64,000 nt of DNA from Flavobacteriales bacterium UBA7612 (GCA_002484335.1 DLJQ01000018.1:91749-155748); one strand, 5' to 3'. Positions 43,349-52,429 are shown, counted from the stretch's first letter. Translations and numbers: made by a program. Notes: a model not told the origin generated them from the letters alone.

Positions 43349-43665
43349 ATTTTAAATTTAAAATAAAAATAGTTAAAAAATCAAATATAATTGTTAGAAA
43401 TAAGTATATGTTCTTCATAATAAATTACAAGGTTATTGATATTCTGTTAATTATTTTTTTGCGAATAATAAAAATGAACAATACAATTTAATATGATTGT
43501 TCTAAAAATAATATTTTTTATAAAAAAATAGATTATTAACCATTTTATAATCAATTAAATGATGATTTTTGTTAGTTTTTTTTTATGATTTTTTATTCTT
43601 TAACAAAAAATTTGCACGCTTTTTGTAATATTTAAGACTCAATAAAAAAAATATAAAATTTAGAA
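43349..43665. other. 317-bp AT-rich intergenic region
   Basis: A region between divergent genes. No reading frame, hairpin or clear TAnnTTTG box was found. TTTGC at 43611 and a TAATATTTA at 43626 are promoter-like words but stand too close together to form a standard promoter. Confidence 0.5.
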
Positions 43666-44130
43666 ATGAAAAAATTATTATTAGCCGCTGTTTTAGTACT
43701 TGGAATTACGGAAGTAAATGCTCAGGACTATAATAATTCATTGGGTTTAGTTGTAGATTTTGGTAATGGAGAATCATTATTCGGACCACAATTTAAACAT
43801 TCTTTTGATGGTAGAAATGCAGGTAATGTACAAGTTATGTTTGGTGACAACATTACTGTTTTAGGTGCAGATTATACATACAATGAATCTATTGCTGGAG
43901 CAAATGGGTTAAATTGGTATGTTGGTGTTGGTCCACAATTATCTTTTGTAGATCGCGGTAGCAGTGATAAAACTTACTTTGGAATTCGTCCACAAGCTGG
44001 TTTAGAATATAAAATACCAAGTGTTCCTTTAGCTTTTCATTTCGATTGGAAACCTTGGTGGAATATTTCTGATGATTCTAATTTTAAAGCAGGAAGATTT
44101 TCTTTAGGATTTAAGTATGTATTAAACTAA
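43666..44130 (+). CDS. Small outer-membrane beta-barrel-like protein, 154 aa
   Basis: A 154-residue exported protein: signal peptide MKKLLLAAVLVLGITEVNAQ, then alternating amphipathic strands (SLGLVVDFGNGES, NVQVMFGDNITVLGADY, WYVGVGPQLSF, YFGIRPQAGLEYKI) ending in FSLGFKYVLN, with the last residues hydrophobic and aromatic as in small outer-membrane barrels. The length suits an eight-stranded OmpW/OmpA-like porin or a lipid-binding barrel. No specific family was recognised. It is monocistronic with a strong terminator. Confidence 0.75.
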   Translation: MKKLLLAAVLVLGITEVNAQDYNNSLGLVVDFGNGESLFGPQFKHSFDGRNAGNVQVMFGDNITVLGADYTYNESIAGANGLNWYVGVGPQLSFVDRGSSDKTYFGIRPQAGLEYKIPSVPLAFHFDWKPWWNISDDSNFKAGRFSLGFKYVLN

Positions 44131-44148
44131 TCATTTTTTTGATTAATC

Positions 44149-44191
44149 AAAAAAATAGGGTAAATGAAAAAATCATTTACCCTATTTTTTT
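44149..44191. terminator. Bidirectional terminator
   Basis: AAAAAAATAGGGTAAATGA and its perfect complement form a 19-bp stem with a 5-base A loop. It touches the stop codon of the convergent FAH gene. Confidence 0.9.
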
Positions 44192-44799
44192 TAAAGAACT
44201 TTTACTTCGAAAACTTTTTCATTTTCTATAAATCCTTCAAGAATATCTTTTGAATTTATTTTTGCTACACCAGCTGGAGTTCCAGTATAAATTAAATCAC
44301 CTTTTTTAAGAGTAAAATATCTTGAACAATCAGCGATAAGTGTATTAATATCAAAAATCATTTGATTTGTATTTCCTTCTTGTGCAATAGTTTGATTTCT
44401 TTCTAATTTGAAATTAAGATTCGTTAAATCAAATTTTTCTTTCGGAAAAAAATCAGAAACAAATGCTGAACCATCAAAAGCTTTAGCCTTTTCCCAAGGA
44501 AAACGTTTATCTTTTAATTCTTGTTGTACATCTCTTGCTGTAAAATCTATTCCAAGACCTATTTCAGAAAAATAGCGATCAGCAAACTGAGGTTGAATCA
44601 TTTTCCCAACTCGATCTATTTTTATCACCAATTCTGTTTCGAAATGAACTTCGTTTGTAAAACTTGGAATTACAAATGGAAATCCTTTTCTTAATATTGC
44701 TGAATCTGGTTTCATAAAAAACATAGGAGAATCAGGAACATCATTATTCAATTCCTTTGCATGATCTACATAATTTCTACCAACACATATAATTTTCAT
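44191..44799 (-). CDS. Fumarylacetoacetate hydrolase (FAH) family protein
   Basis: A 202-residue member of the FAH fold. It has the opening ICVGRNYVDHAKEL, the metal site FETELVIKI (the two Glu of the ExE set, with VHFE before) and GLGIDFTARDVQQELK. A KAFDGSAFVSDFFP block and the catalytic C-terminal LKKGDLIYTGTPAGVAKI follow. It corresponds to the catalytic domain of acylpyruvase/YcgM-like enzymes, which cleave C-C bonds in acylpyruvates or decarboxylate oxaloacetate. It is the last gene of the pssA-exonuclease-FAH unit (3-base gap upstream). Confidence 0.92.
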   Translation of the reverse strand: MKIICVGRNYVDHAKELNNDVPDSPMFFMKPDSAILRKGFPFVIPSFTNEVHFETELVIKIDRVGKMIQPQFADRYFSEIGLGIDFTARDVQQELKDKRFPWEKAKAFDGSAFVSDFFPKEKFDLTNLNFKLERNQTIAQEGNTNQMIFDINTLIADCSRYFTLKKGDLIYTGTPAGVAKINSKDILEGFIENEKVFEVKVL

Positions 44800-44802
44800 A
44801 AC

Positions 44803-45561
44803 TTAAAATCCGTTTTGTAGTTTTATTTTTGTGAATATTTTTTTTGTATAAAGAGGAAAATCTGCATTTTGTAACCAAGTATAATATCCTGGATCTTTTG
44901 CAAAAACATCAGAAACAATTTGTCCTTTATATTTACCAAAAGATATTACTTCATTTCCTTTGTCATCAACTTGTATAAATCCAGCTAAATCTACTGTTTT
45001 GCGTTGAGAAGAAAATTCACTCAAAAATTTGTTATCATTTTCTATTTCATCGTATTTTTCAATTTGTGCCATTAACACTTCATACGTTGCTAAAGTATCT
45101 GCTTCAGCAGAATGCGCATCAACTAAATCTTTACCACAGTAATATTTATAAGCAGCACCTAAATTTCTTGGTTCCATTTTATGATAAATAACTTGTGCAT
45201 CGATAGGGCGATGTTTCGCTAAATCAAAATCGAAACCGTTGCGTAATAATTCTTCAGCTAATAATGGAATATCAAAACGATTTGAATTGAAGCCTGCTAA
45301 ATCAGAATCTTTAATCATTTCTATAATTGTTGGCGCTAATTCTTTAAAACTAGGAGCATCTTTTACATCTTCATCAGAGATACCATGTATCAAAGTAGTT
45401 TCTGGAGGAATCGGAATACCTGGATTTACTTTCCAAGATTTAACTTCTTTAGATCCATCAGTAAAAGCTTTTACAATAGCAATTTCTACAATACGATCTT
45501 TTGACACGTTAATTCCTGTTGTTTCCAAATCAAAGAAACAAATATTTTTACTTAATTTCAT
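44803..45561 (-). CDS. DnaQ-family 3'-5' exonuclease
   Basis: A 252-residue DEDDh exonuclease, related to the epsilon subunit of DNA polymerase III or RNase T-like proteins. Exo I is FFDLETTG (Asp, Glu), Exo II GFNSNRFDIPLL, and Exo III HSAEADTLATYEVL with the catalytic His. The C-terminal ~70 residues (ISFGKYKGQIVSDVF, GYYTWLQNADFPLYTK) match the DUF3820-like tail found in many Bacteroidota homologues. It probably degrades single-stranded DNA or RNA ends. Start overlaps the pssA stop by four bases, so the genes are translationally coupled. Confidence 0.92.
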   Translation of the reverse strand: MKLSKNICFFDLETTGINVSKDRIVEIAIVKAFTDGSKEVKSWKVNPGIPIPPETTLIHGISDEDVKDAPSFKELAPTIIEMIKDSDLAGFNSNRFDIPLLAEELLRNGFDFDLAKHRPIDAQVIYHKMEPRNLGAAYKYYCGKDLVDAHSAEADTLATYEVLMAQIEKYDEIENDNKFLSEFSSQRKTVDLAGFIQVDDKGNEVISFGKYKGQIVSDVFAKDPGYYTWLQNADFPLYTKKIFTKIKLQNGF

Positions 45562-46298
45562 TTTATAATTTCTTTTCTAAAAATAATAGAGATAATAATA
45601 TATAATAATATAATTAATGGAATTGCACTTACTTGTAATAATGCAATCAAAACCAATGTAATAATTAAAAATATATATTTATAATAATTCTCTTTCCAAC
45701 CTAATCCTTTAAATTTTAAGGCAAATAAAGGTAAATCAATAATTAATAATATACTAAAAACTACAGAAATAACTATCAATAAAAATGGATCTATTTCAGT
45801 ATTAATTATTTCTCCTTTTGTATAATAAATTGAGAAAATTGAAAATATAAAAAGAGTATTTGATGGTGTTGCTAATCCTTTAAAATATGTAGCTTGATCT
45901 TCATCTAAATTAAATTTAGCCAAACGTAATGCAGAAAATGCAGGTACAAGAAAAGCGAATAATGAAATAGCAGCTATTTTTAAATTTTCATTTTCATAAA
46001 TAAAATTTGTAGAAAAATGATTAAATATTTCAAATAACATCAATCCTGGAACAACACCAAATGAAACACAGTCAGCCAGAGAATCAAGTTCTTTACCTAT
46101 TGGACTTCCAATTTTCATTAATCGAGCAACCATTCCATCTAAGAAATCAGCAATTAAAGAGATAACCATTAATATCAAAACAATTGTAATTGTTTCAGCT
46201 GATACGTTTCCATTGCTCGAAATAAGAAATATTGAGGATAAAACTCCACAAGAAAGGTTAAGAAGTGTAAGTAAATTAGGTATTGTTATTAATTTCAT
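45558..46298 (-). CDS. pssA: CDP-diacylglycerol-serine O-phosphatidyltransferase
   Basis: A 246-residue inner-membrane enzyme with about eight hydrophobic segments and the CDP-alcohol phosphotransferase signature DGMVARLMKIGSPIGKELD continuing to Asp (DGxxAR(x)8Gx3Dx3D pattern: the second Asp pair in LDSLADCVSFGVVPG). It transfers phosphatidyl from CDP-diacylglycerol to serine, the first step to phosphatidylethanolamine. A minus-strand promoter box lies 17 bases upstream of the ATG. It leads a unit with the exonuclease and FAH genes; assignment to serine rather than glycerophosphate acceptor is by family length and sequence impression. Confidence 0.88.
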   Translation of the reverse strand: MKLITIPNLLTLLNLSCGVLSSIFLISSNGNVSAETITIVLILMVISLIADFLDGMVARLMKIGSPIGKELDSLADCVSFGVVPGLMLFEIFNHFSTNFIYENENLKIAAISLFAFLVPAFSALRLAKFNLDEDQATYFKGLATPSNTLFIFSIFSIYYTKGEIINTEIDPFLLIVISVVFSILLIIDLPLFALKFKGLGWKENYYKYIFLIITLVLIALLQVSAIPLIILLYIIISIIFRKEIIK

Positions 46299-46315
46299 AA
46301 ATGAATTTTTCTAAA

Positions 46316-46323
46316 CAAAAATA
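46316..46323 (-). promoter_or_regulatory. -7 promoter box for pssA
   Basis: Minus-strand TATTTTTG matches TAnnTTTG, 17 bases before the pssA ATG. It is one of a divergent pair with the PorV-like promoter. Confidence 0.55.
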
Positions 46324-46368
46324 CAAACAAATATTAATCCTTATCCTTTTTACATACAATAAAACAGC

Positions 46369-46376
46369 TATTTTTG
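46369..46376 (+). promoter_or_regulatory. -7 promoter box for the PorV-like gene
   Basis: TATTTTTG matches TAnnTTTG. It overlaps an upstream in-frame TTG, which therefore cannot be the start; the TTG at 46404 is 27 bases downstream. Confidence 0.55.
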
Positions 46377-46403
46377 TGTTTTTATACTCGTAATCAAATT
46401 ATT

Positions 46404-47504
46404 TTGAAAAAATCTATTTTCTTTTTATCATTTATCACCAGTCAATTTGTATTCTCTCAAGCAATTAGAAAATATTCTAATGAATTTTTGAGTATTGGTG
46501 CAGATGCTCGTTCTTTTGCAATGGGAAATGCTGTTGTAGCAAATATTGGTAATGCAAATGCTGCTTATTGGAATCCAGCTGGTTTAACTGAGGTAAATTA
46601 TGATTGGGAAGCTGCAGCAATGCACGCGGAATATTTTCAGTCAATTGCAAAATTTGATTATGCTGCAGTTGCTATTCCTCTTAGAGAAAGTAATTCAACA
46701 ATTGCATTTTCTTTGATGCGTTTTGGAGTAGATGATATTTTAAATACAACAGAATTAATAGATAAGCAAGGTAATGTTAATTATGATAAAATATCAAAAT
46801 TTTCAACTGCAGATTATGCTTTAACAATGTCTTATGCTGGAAATGTATTCAATAATAAAAATATACAATTTGGTGCTAATGCAAAATTTGTGTACAGACA
46901 TATTGGTAAATTTGCACAAGGAGTTGGGTTTGGAATAGATTTAGGTTTGCAGTATCGTACAGATAATCAGATGTATTTTGGTGTTATGGCAAGAGATATC
47001 ACAACTACTTTTAATGCCTGGAGTATAAATAAAAATAAAGTAAAAGAAATAGAAGTTGATGAACCAAATGTTGATGGTCCTCCTATGATTTTGAATGATT
47101 TACCTGCAGAAAATATAGAGCTTACTTTGCCAAAAGTGCAATTTGGTATTGGTAAAAAATATGATTTTAATGATAGAGTTTCTCTCTTAGGAGAAATAGA
47201 TATGAACGTAGAATTTCAACAAACTAACTCTATTATTTCAGGAAAAGGTTTTTCTATTTCACCACAAATAGGTTTTGAATTATCTTATGATGAAATGATT
47301 TTTGTACGTGGAGGATTCAATAATGCTCAAAAAATTGAACAATTTGATGGTAAACAGAAAACACAAATTCAGCCAAATGCTGGAGTAGGTTTCAAATATA
47401 AAGGAATATCAATAGATTATGCTTTAACAAATTTCGGAAATAGTGGGTTAGGTTTATACTCAAATATCTTTTCTGTTCGTTTCGAAATGGATAAATGGAG
47501 ATAA
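46404..47504 (+). CDS. PorV/PorQ-like outer-membrane protein, type IX secretion-associated
   Basis: A 366-residue outer-membrane beta-barrel of the PorV/FadL-like family. From the TTG at 46404 it reads (M)KKSIFFLSFITSQFVFSQ as signal peptide, then the family block NEFLSIGADARSFAMGNAVVANIGNANAAYWNPAGLTEV, and a barrel ending in FSVRFEMDKW. PorV shuttles cargo from the T9SS translocon to the attachment machinery; paralogs such as this one are often called PorV2-like, with unproven roles. An earlier in-frame TTG lies inside the promoter box and is excluded. Other T9SS components are not in the window, but a T9SS cargo is (4864-6108). Confidence 0.83.
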   Translation: MKKSIFFLSFITSQFVFSQAIRKYSNEFLSIGADARSFAMGNAVVANIGNANAAYWNPAGLTEVNYDWEAAAMHAEYFQSIAKFDYAAVAIPLRESNSTIAFSLMRFGVDDILNTTELIDKQGNVNYDKISKFSTADYALTMSYAGNVFNNKNIQFGANAKFVYRHIGKFAQGVGFGIDLGLQYRTDNQMYFGVMARDITTTFNAWSINKNKVKEIEVDEPNVDGPPMILNDLPAENIELTLPKVQFGIGKKYDFNDRVSLLGEIDMNVEFQQTNSIISGKGFSISPQIGFELSYDEMIFVRGGFNNAQKIEQFDGKQKTQIQPNAGVGFKYKGISIDYALTNFGNSGLGLYSNIFSVRFEMDKWR

Positions 47505-47532
47505 CATTTATTATTTTTTATAAATTTTAATT

Positions 47533-47657
47533 GGGCGTTTCCTTTCAGGTCAGGCTTTTCGTTACAATCTTTTTTATTGGTAATTTATTTTTTTTCAGAT
47601 GAAAATTTATAAAAAGAATTACCAATAAAAAAGGATTTAAACTTCAATCCTTAACGC
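47533..47657 (-). repeat. Dispersed structured intergenic repeat, copy D
   Basis: On the minus strand it begins GCGTTAAGGAT and ends GGAAACGCCC. The central part is expanded into a perfect 16-bp hairpin (TTTTTTATTGGTAATT with its complement) around a 30-base loop. It lies between the convergent PorV-like and sulfurtransferase genes. Confidence 0.8.
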
Positions 47658-47726
47658 AAATACGAATAAAATAGGAACTATTCAATTCTTTATTTTTAAG
47701 AAGAATTATTCTTATGTCATAATTGC

Positions 47727-48560
47727 TTATTTACTAATTGGTAAATTTTCATCAGCACCCCATTCAGACCAAGAACCATCGTAAACTTTTACTTTATCGT
47801 AACCAATAAAGTTTGCTGCCAAGGCTAGGATAGAAGCAGTAACACCAGAACCACAACTAAAAATATTTTCCTTTTCGTTGTTGGTAATAGAATTAAAAAT
47901 AATTTCTAATTCTTGTTTAGGTTTTAGTTTATCTCCTTCTAAAACATTTTCAAAAAATAAATTTTTCGAATTTGGAATATTTCCACTTCTCAAACCTTTT
48001 CTTGGTTCTGGATCAATTCCTCTGAAACGACCTTCTGATCGTGCATCTATTATAGTTTTCGAAAAGTCATGAATTGAATTTAACATAATTTCTTTGTCTG
48101 CATACCAATCATATTGAAAATCAGCTGTAAAATTTCCTTTTTTATTTTCTAAAATATAGTTATTTGTAATCAAATAATTTTCTTGTTTCCAACTTGGTAA
48201 ACCTCCATTTAGCACAAACACATTATTGAATCCCATCACTTTAAATATCCACCAAACTCTAGGGCTAGAATAAACTCCCCATCTATCATAACAAATTAGA
48301 ATTGAATCATTATTAATTCCTAAATTTTGTGCTTCTCTAGTAAAATCATTTTCATTAATAAGCGTATGTGGTAAATTAATAGCACGATCAGAAAATTTAC
48401 CTTCTAAATCAAAGAATTTAGAATTGGGGATTAATTCTAAATTTTCTGAATACATTTTTTGTCCAACTTTATTGATTGTACAATCTAACAATATCAAAGA
48501 TGGATTATTAATATTTTCTTTTAGTTCTTGTACAGATATTATTGGTTGATTGAAATACAT
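47727..48560 (-). CDS. Rhodanese-type sulfurtransferase (two-domain, SseA-like)
   Basis: A 277-residue tandem rhodanese. The N-terminal domain (residues ~8-125) lacks an active Cys loop, while the C-terminal domain carries FSCGSGVTASILALAA with the catalytic Cys in the CGSGV loop, as in thiosulfate/3-mercaptopyruvate sulfurtransferases (CG(S/T)GVT). It moves sulfane sulfur from thiosulfate or 3-mercaptopyruvate to an acceptor such as cyanide or thiols. Conserved RSEGRFRGIDPEPRKGLRSG and DGSWSEWG blocks support this. It is monocistronic, upstream of the 1.2-kb gene-free region. Confidence 0.92.
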   Translation of the reverse strand: MYFNQPIISVQELKENINNPSLILLDCTINKVGQKMYSENLELIPNSKFFDLEGKFSDRAINLPHTLINENDFTREAQNLGINNDSILICYDRWGVYSSPRVWWIFKVMGFNNVFVLNGGLPSWKQENYLITNNYILENKKGNFTADFQYDWYADKEIMLNSIHDFSKTIIDARSEGRFRGIDPEPRKGLRSGNIPNSKNLFFENVLEGDKLKPKQELEIIFNSITNNEKENIFSCGSGVTASILALAANFIGYDKVKVYDGSWSEWGADENLPISK

Positions 48561-48640
48561 AAGTAATAATTTTTATTGAAATAGAAACTTCAGTAATATA
48601 TGATGACATTTTCTAATGGTAATAAATTTATAAAATTATT

Positions 48641-49190
48641 TTTGATGAATCATTTTGTAACTAAACCATTTTTTTTAATTTTTATTTTTAGATCTTGATT
48701 AAAACAGAAATACTAGGAGAAGAGTTATCTATTTAAAAAAAAGTTATAATTTTTCACTTTTATTTAATTGTAAAATATTTTCAAATTATCTCTAAAACGT
48801 CCTATTAATGGGGTTTTAATTAAAATTAAAAACTGAATTTAACATAATTTAGCCTAATAAATGGAAGTGATTGATAACCAACTATAAATTTCTATTTTAT
48901 TGCGAAATTATTCTTGTTTTCTCATAAAAATTAGATTTATATATTTTATTAATTTAATTAAATTACTGAAAATTAAATAGTTAATATTTTAAATTATTGT
49001 AAAATACTTTTAAAGTATTTACGAAAAAGATAGTTTCTGAATCCTTATTATATTCATCTAAAACAAAAAAATCATAATTAATTCAATATAAATAGTTTAT
49101 AATTAAAAGTAGTTTTAATAATTATAAGATTTGTACTTTGAAAAAAATAAATGAAAAGCATTATCACATAAATTATAGTTCATAAAATAT
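48641..49190. repeat. Tandem noncoding unit, copy 1
   Basis: The unit starts with TTTGATGAATCATTTTG and contains a conserved 102-bp core (48751-48852). The core includes a hairpin at 48794-48817, in which AAAAC-g-TCC pairs with GGGGTTTT (bulged G, one wobble) around loop TATTAAT. The flanks are clearly less similar to copy 2 than the core is. Both strands are stop-rich, so it is unlikely to be protein-coding. Confidence 0.7.
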
Positions 49191-49690
49191 TTTGATGAAG
49201 CATTTTGTAAATTTTGTTTTTAGAACTTGATTAAAACAGAAATACTAGGAGAGAAGTTATTTATTATTAAAAAGGAATATTTTTTACTTTTATTTAATTG
49301 TAAAATATTTGTAAATTATCCCTAAAACGTCCAATTAATGGGGTTTTAATTAAAATTAAAAACTGAATTTAACATAATTTAGCTCTATTCAATGAAAGTG
49401 ATTGGTAATCAACTATAAAGTTTTGTTATATTGTAAAATTATTCTTCTTTTCTAAGAAAAATTAGATTTATATAATTTATTACTTCAGTTAAATAAATAA
49501 AAATCAAATACTTAACACTATAAATTATTAAGAAATAATTTTAAAGAATTTACAAAAAAGATAAATTCTACTTACATAATTTATTCATATAAAAAAAATA
49601 AATTTAATAACTTGTATATCAATACATTATAATTAATGTAGTTTTAGTAATTATCAATTTAAACTTAAAAATATCTTTGTACGAAGTTTA
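49191..49690. repeat. Tandem noncoding unit, copy 2
   Basis: The unit starts with TTTGATGAAGCATTTTG. Its core (49281-49382) matches that of copy 1 at 97 of 102 positions; one of the five differences is in the hairpin loop (AATTAAT) and none is in the stem (49324-49347). A TATCTTTG word (exact TAnnTTTG) occurs near the right end but has no evident target gene on the plus strand. Confidence 0.7.
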
Positions 49691-49726
49691 TTGAAATTCA
49701 TTTATAAAAATAATGAAAAATAAAAA

Positions 49727-49752
49727 AGCGCTATCAAATAAATGATAACGCT
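49727..49752 (-). terminator. Terminator of the alkaline phosphatase gene
   Basis: AGCGCTATCA and TGATAACGCT pair (one G-U) around a 6-base loop; on the minus strand the stem is followed by T residues. It lies 27 bases after the stop codon. Confidence 0.8.
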
Positions 49753-49778
49753 ATTATAATTATAATAGTTTTATAAAA

Positions 49779-51425
49779 TTATTTTTGTTGAAGTACTTCT
49801 GTAACAGGAGAACCAATATTACCATTTGGCTCTTCGATATGTAATAAAGCTGAAATAGTAGGAGCAATGTCTGTCATAAAAACACGGTTGTTGTTTGCAC
49901 CATGTTTTATTCCCCAACCCATTAATACAAAAGGAATGTGAGAATCATAAGAACCCCAAGTTCCATGAGTTGTACCTCCAGAATTTTGTTTTCCTCCATA
50001 CCATTGTGGTTCTAAAATATAAGTGATTGCACCGCTTCTTTTTCTATTGTAACCATTAACCATACGTTCTTTTATGATTGCTGGTATTGGAGTAGAGTCA
50101 ATTTTATCCATATCAGCAACAAAAGAAACACCTTCAACTTTTTGCATAAAGTTTACGATTTCAGTTTTTACATCATCAACATTCAAATTATTTTGCTCAA
50201 TTGTTTGATAATTTAAATGAATTTGATAATTAGCAAATGAACGAACAAGATTATCAACTTTAAATTTTGCAACTAGTTTTTCATTCAATGATTTTTTTAC
50301 ATCACTTGTTGGAAAATATCCTGCATTACCTTTTTTATCTTGAAAATATTTAGGATTATGAGCTCCTCCATGATCAGCAGTTAAGAAAACTAAATATTCT
50401 CCTTTACCAACTTTTTGATCTAAGTGATTGAATAAAGTTTCTAAATCTTTATCTAAACGTAAATAAGTATCTTCCGTTTCTATTGTATTTGGAGAAAACT
50501 GATGACCTACATAATCTGTAGAAGAAAAACTAACTGCTAAAAAGTCAGTAATTCCTTTTTCATTTTGTCCTAATTTTTCGTTATCAATTGCCTCAATAGC
50601 AATATCTTTTGTTAAAGAATTTCCAAATGGAGTACTACGAATTAATCCTAATCCATTTTCTTTTTTCAAGTTATTTAGATTATAAGGAAATTGCATTTTA
50701 TCTAAACCTTTATAATTTTGACGGTACGGATTTCCATCTTTCTCACTTTGTACATAAGTATTAATTGGGTATAAAGTGTTCCAAGTATCTAAATATTTTT
50801 CTGCAAGTTTTTTATTATTGAAATTTTGAACCCATTTTGGTAATTCTTTCATATAAAATGAACTAGAAATCCAATTCCCTGATTCTCCATCAAACCAAAA
50901 AGCAGCATTAGCAAAATGACCAGCAGGTAAAATAGCTCCTCTATCTTTTAAAGAAATACCAATTACCTTTGAACGAAAATTTGTAGCTAATCTTAATTGA
51001 TCTGTAACAGTAGAAACTAATAAATTTTTAGGAGACATTTTTCCAGCTTTAGAAGTAGCTCCAACGCCAGTAACACTATCATCTTGTGTACAGTACATTT
51101 CTTGTCCTGTTGCTTGAATAATAAAATCGTTTCCAGCAATACCATGAATTGCAGGAACAGAACCAGTATAAATACTACTATGACCTATTGCTGTAACTGT
51201 TGGAATATAAGGGATATATGTATTTTCGTTGCTAAATCCTTCATTTAAAAGTCGTTTAAAACCTCCATTACTATAACGATCTTGATAACGATATAAATAA
51301 TCCCATCTCATTTGATCAACTACAATTCCTACGACTAATTTAGGACGATTAACTTCCTGTTGGGCATATAAAGATAAACCAGCAAAAAGTCCTAATACAC
51401 TTAAAAAAGTTTTATTAAATTTCAT
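49779..51425 (-). CDS. pafA: Phosphate-irrepressible alkaline phosphatase, PafA type
   Basis: A 548-residue secreted phosphatase (signal MKFNKTFLSVLGLFAGLSLYAQ). All PafA active-site residues can be placed: Asp37 in VVDQMRWDY, nucleophile Thr78 in IPTVTAIGHSS, Asn99, Lys160 and Arg162 in LKDRGAILPAGH. The remaining metal ligands are Asp304/His308 in TDYVGHQF, Asp351/His352 in TADHGGAHN and His487 in TTHGTWGSYDSH. The near one-to-one spacing with the Elizabethkingia enzyme is what makes the assignment firm. It hydrolyses phosphomonoesters in the periplasm, scavenging phosphate from sugar and organic phosphates without phosphate control. A promoter box lies 19 bases upstream of its ATG. Confidence 0.95.
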   Translation of the reverse strand: MKFNKTFLSVLGLFAGLSLYAQQEVNRPKLVVGIVVDQMRWDYLYRYQDRYSNGGFKRLLNEGFSNENTYIPYIPTVTAIGHSSIYTGSVPAIHGIAGNDFIIQATGQEMYCTQDDSVTGVGATSKAGKMSPKNLLVSTVTDQLRLATNFRSKVIGISLKDRGAILPAGHFANAAFWFDGESGNWISSSFYMKELPKWVQNFNNKKLAEKYLDTWNTLYPINTYVQSEKDGNPYRQNYKGLDKMQFPYNLNNLKKENGLGLIRSTPFGNSLTKDIAIEAIDNEKLGQNEKGITDFLAVSFSSTDYVGHQFSPNTIETEDTYLRLDKDLETLFNHLDQKVGKGEYLVFLTADHGGAHNPKYFQDKKGNAGYFPTSDVKKSLNEKLVAKFKVDNLVRSFANYQIHLNYQTIEQNNLNVDDVKTEIVNFMQKVEGVSFVADMDKIDSTPIPAIIKERMVNGYNRKRSGAITYILEPQWYGGKQNSGGTTHGTWGSYDSHIPFVLMGWGIKHGANNNRVFMTDIAPTISALLHIEEPNGNIGSPVTEVLQQK

Positions 51426-51444
51426 TTTTTATAATTTACGATAA

Positions 51445-51452
51445 CAAATGTA
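51445..51452 (-). promoter_or_regulatory. -7 promoter box for pafA
   Basis: Minus-strand TACATTTG matches TAnnTTTG, 19 bases before the ATG. No Pho-box-like repeat was seen around it, in keeping with phosphate-independent expression. Confidence 0.55.
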
Positions 51453-51673
51453 GCAATAAAATAAAGTCTATAACTTTTAAATTTACGTTATAAATATACT
51501 TATGATTAGAATAGATTTATATTTATAGATAATTAATTGAATATAAACTTATAAATTATGTTCAGTCTTATAAATAAAATTAAAAATTCTATTTATGTTT
51601 ACTTACATATAAGTTATGTTATAATTAAACCAAAATAAATAACTTTAATAAGTATCTAAAATTATTTTATAAG

Positions 51674-52429
51674 ATGAATATTCAAGAATATTTTAAAAGA
51701 ATAAATTTCACATCAAAAGTATCACCAACTAAAGAAGTTTTATTTGAACTACAAAGTAATCATTTGGAAAACATCCCTTTTGAAAATTTAGATATTCATT
51801 ATGGATCTAAAATCGAACTCAATCTAGATAAAATTTTTGATAAGATTGTTACTCGAAAAAGAGGTGGATTTTGTTATGAACTAAATTCAATATTTAATGA
51901 ATTATTAATAAAAATAGGTTTCAAAACATTTTTAATTTCAGCAAGAGTATATAATAAAAATGGAACTTATGGTCAAGAATTTGATCATATGGCAATAATA
52001 GTTGAAATAGATACTAAATTATTTTTAGTAGATGTTGGATTTGGAAAATTTACTTTCGAACCACTTGAATTAATAATTAATCAATCTCAATTAGATAAGT
52101 ATGGGAATTTTATGATTGATAAATGGAACAATAAATATTACAGAGTAAATAGATTAGAACATAATAAAATAATACCAGAATATATTTTTGAATTCAATGA
52201 AAAACAACTTATAGAGTTTGAAGAAATGTGTAAATTTCATCAATCAAATCATGAATCTCATTTTACTAAAAATAAGGTTATTTCAATATCAAAACCTAAT
52301 GGACGAATTACTCTTACAAATACAAATCTGAAAATTACAGAAGGTGATGAAACAAAAATAGTTAATTTTAATGAATTAGAATTTGATAGATATTTATATA
52401 AATATTTTAATATACGAATAGAAAAATAA
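51674..52429 (+). CDS. Arylamine N-acetyltransferase
   Basis: A 251-residue NAT-fold enzyme with the cysteine-protease-like triad intact: Cys67 in RKRGGFCYELNSIF, His105 in GQEFDHMAIIV and Asp120 in LFLVDVGFGKF. The opening IQEYFKRINF and ENIPFENLDI match the family. It transfers acetyl from acetyl-CoA through the Cys to arylamines, hydrazines or arylhydroxylamines in the cytoplasm. Length (about 250) is slightly shorter than enterobacterial NAT but usual for this group. The 248-bp region upstream is AT-rich without an obvious promoter box. Confidence 0.93.
   Translation: MNIQEYFKRINFTSKVSPTKEVLFELQSNHLENIPFENLDIHYGSKIELNLDKIFDKIVTRKRGGFCYELNSIFNELLIKIGFKTFLISARVYNKNGTYGQEFDHMAIIVEIDTKLFLVDVGFGKFTFEPLELIINQSQLDKYGNFMIDKWNNKYYRVNRLEHNKIIPEYIFEFNEKQLIEFEEMCKFHQSNHESHFTKNKVISISKPNGRITLTNTNLKITEGDETKIVNFNELEFDRYLYKYFNIRIEK

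Larger units (their letters stand above)
48561..49778. other. 1.2-kb gene-free region made of two tandem units
   Basis: No reading frame of useful length occurs on either strand. Almost all of it is covered by two imperfect tandem copies (48641-49190 and 49191-49690, listed separately) plus the terminator of the PafA gene at its right edge. Confidence 0.8.

Noticed and set aside
43611..43634. A TTTG/TAATATTTA promoter before the 43666 gene
   Set aside because: The two words are only 11 bases apart, too close for the usual -33/-7 spacing of about 19.
48561..49778. Possible protein-coding genes in the 1.2-kb tandem region
   Set aside because: All six frames are stop-rich, and the most conserved part contains a hairpin, not a codon-like pattern.
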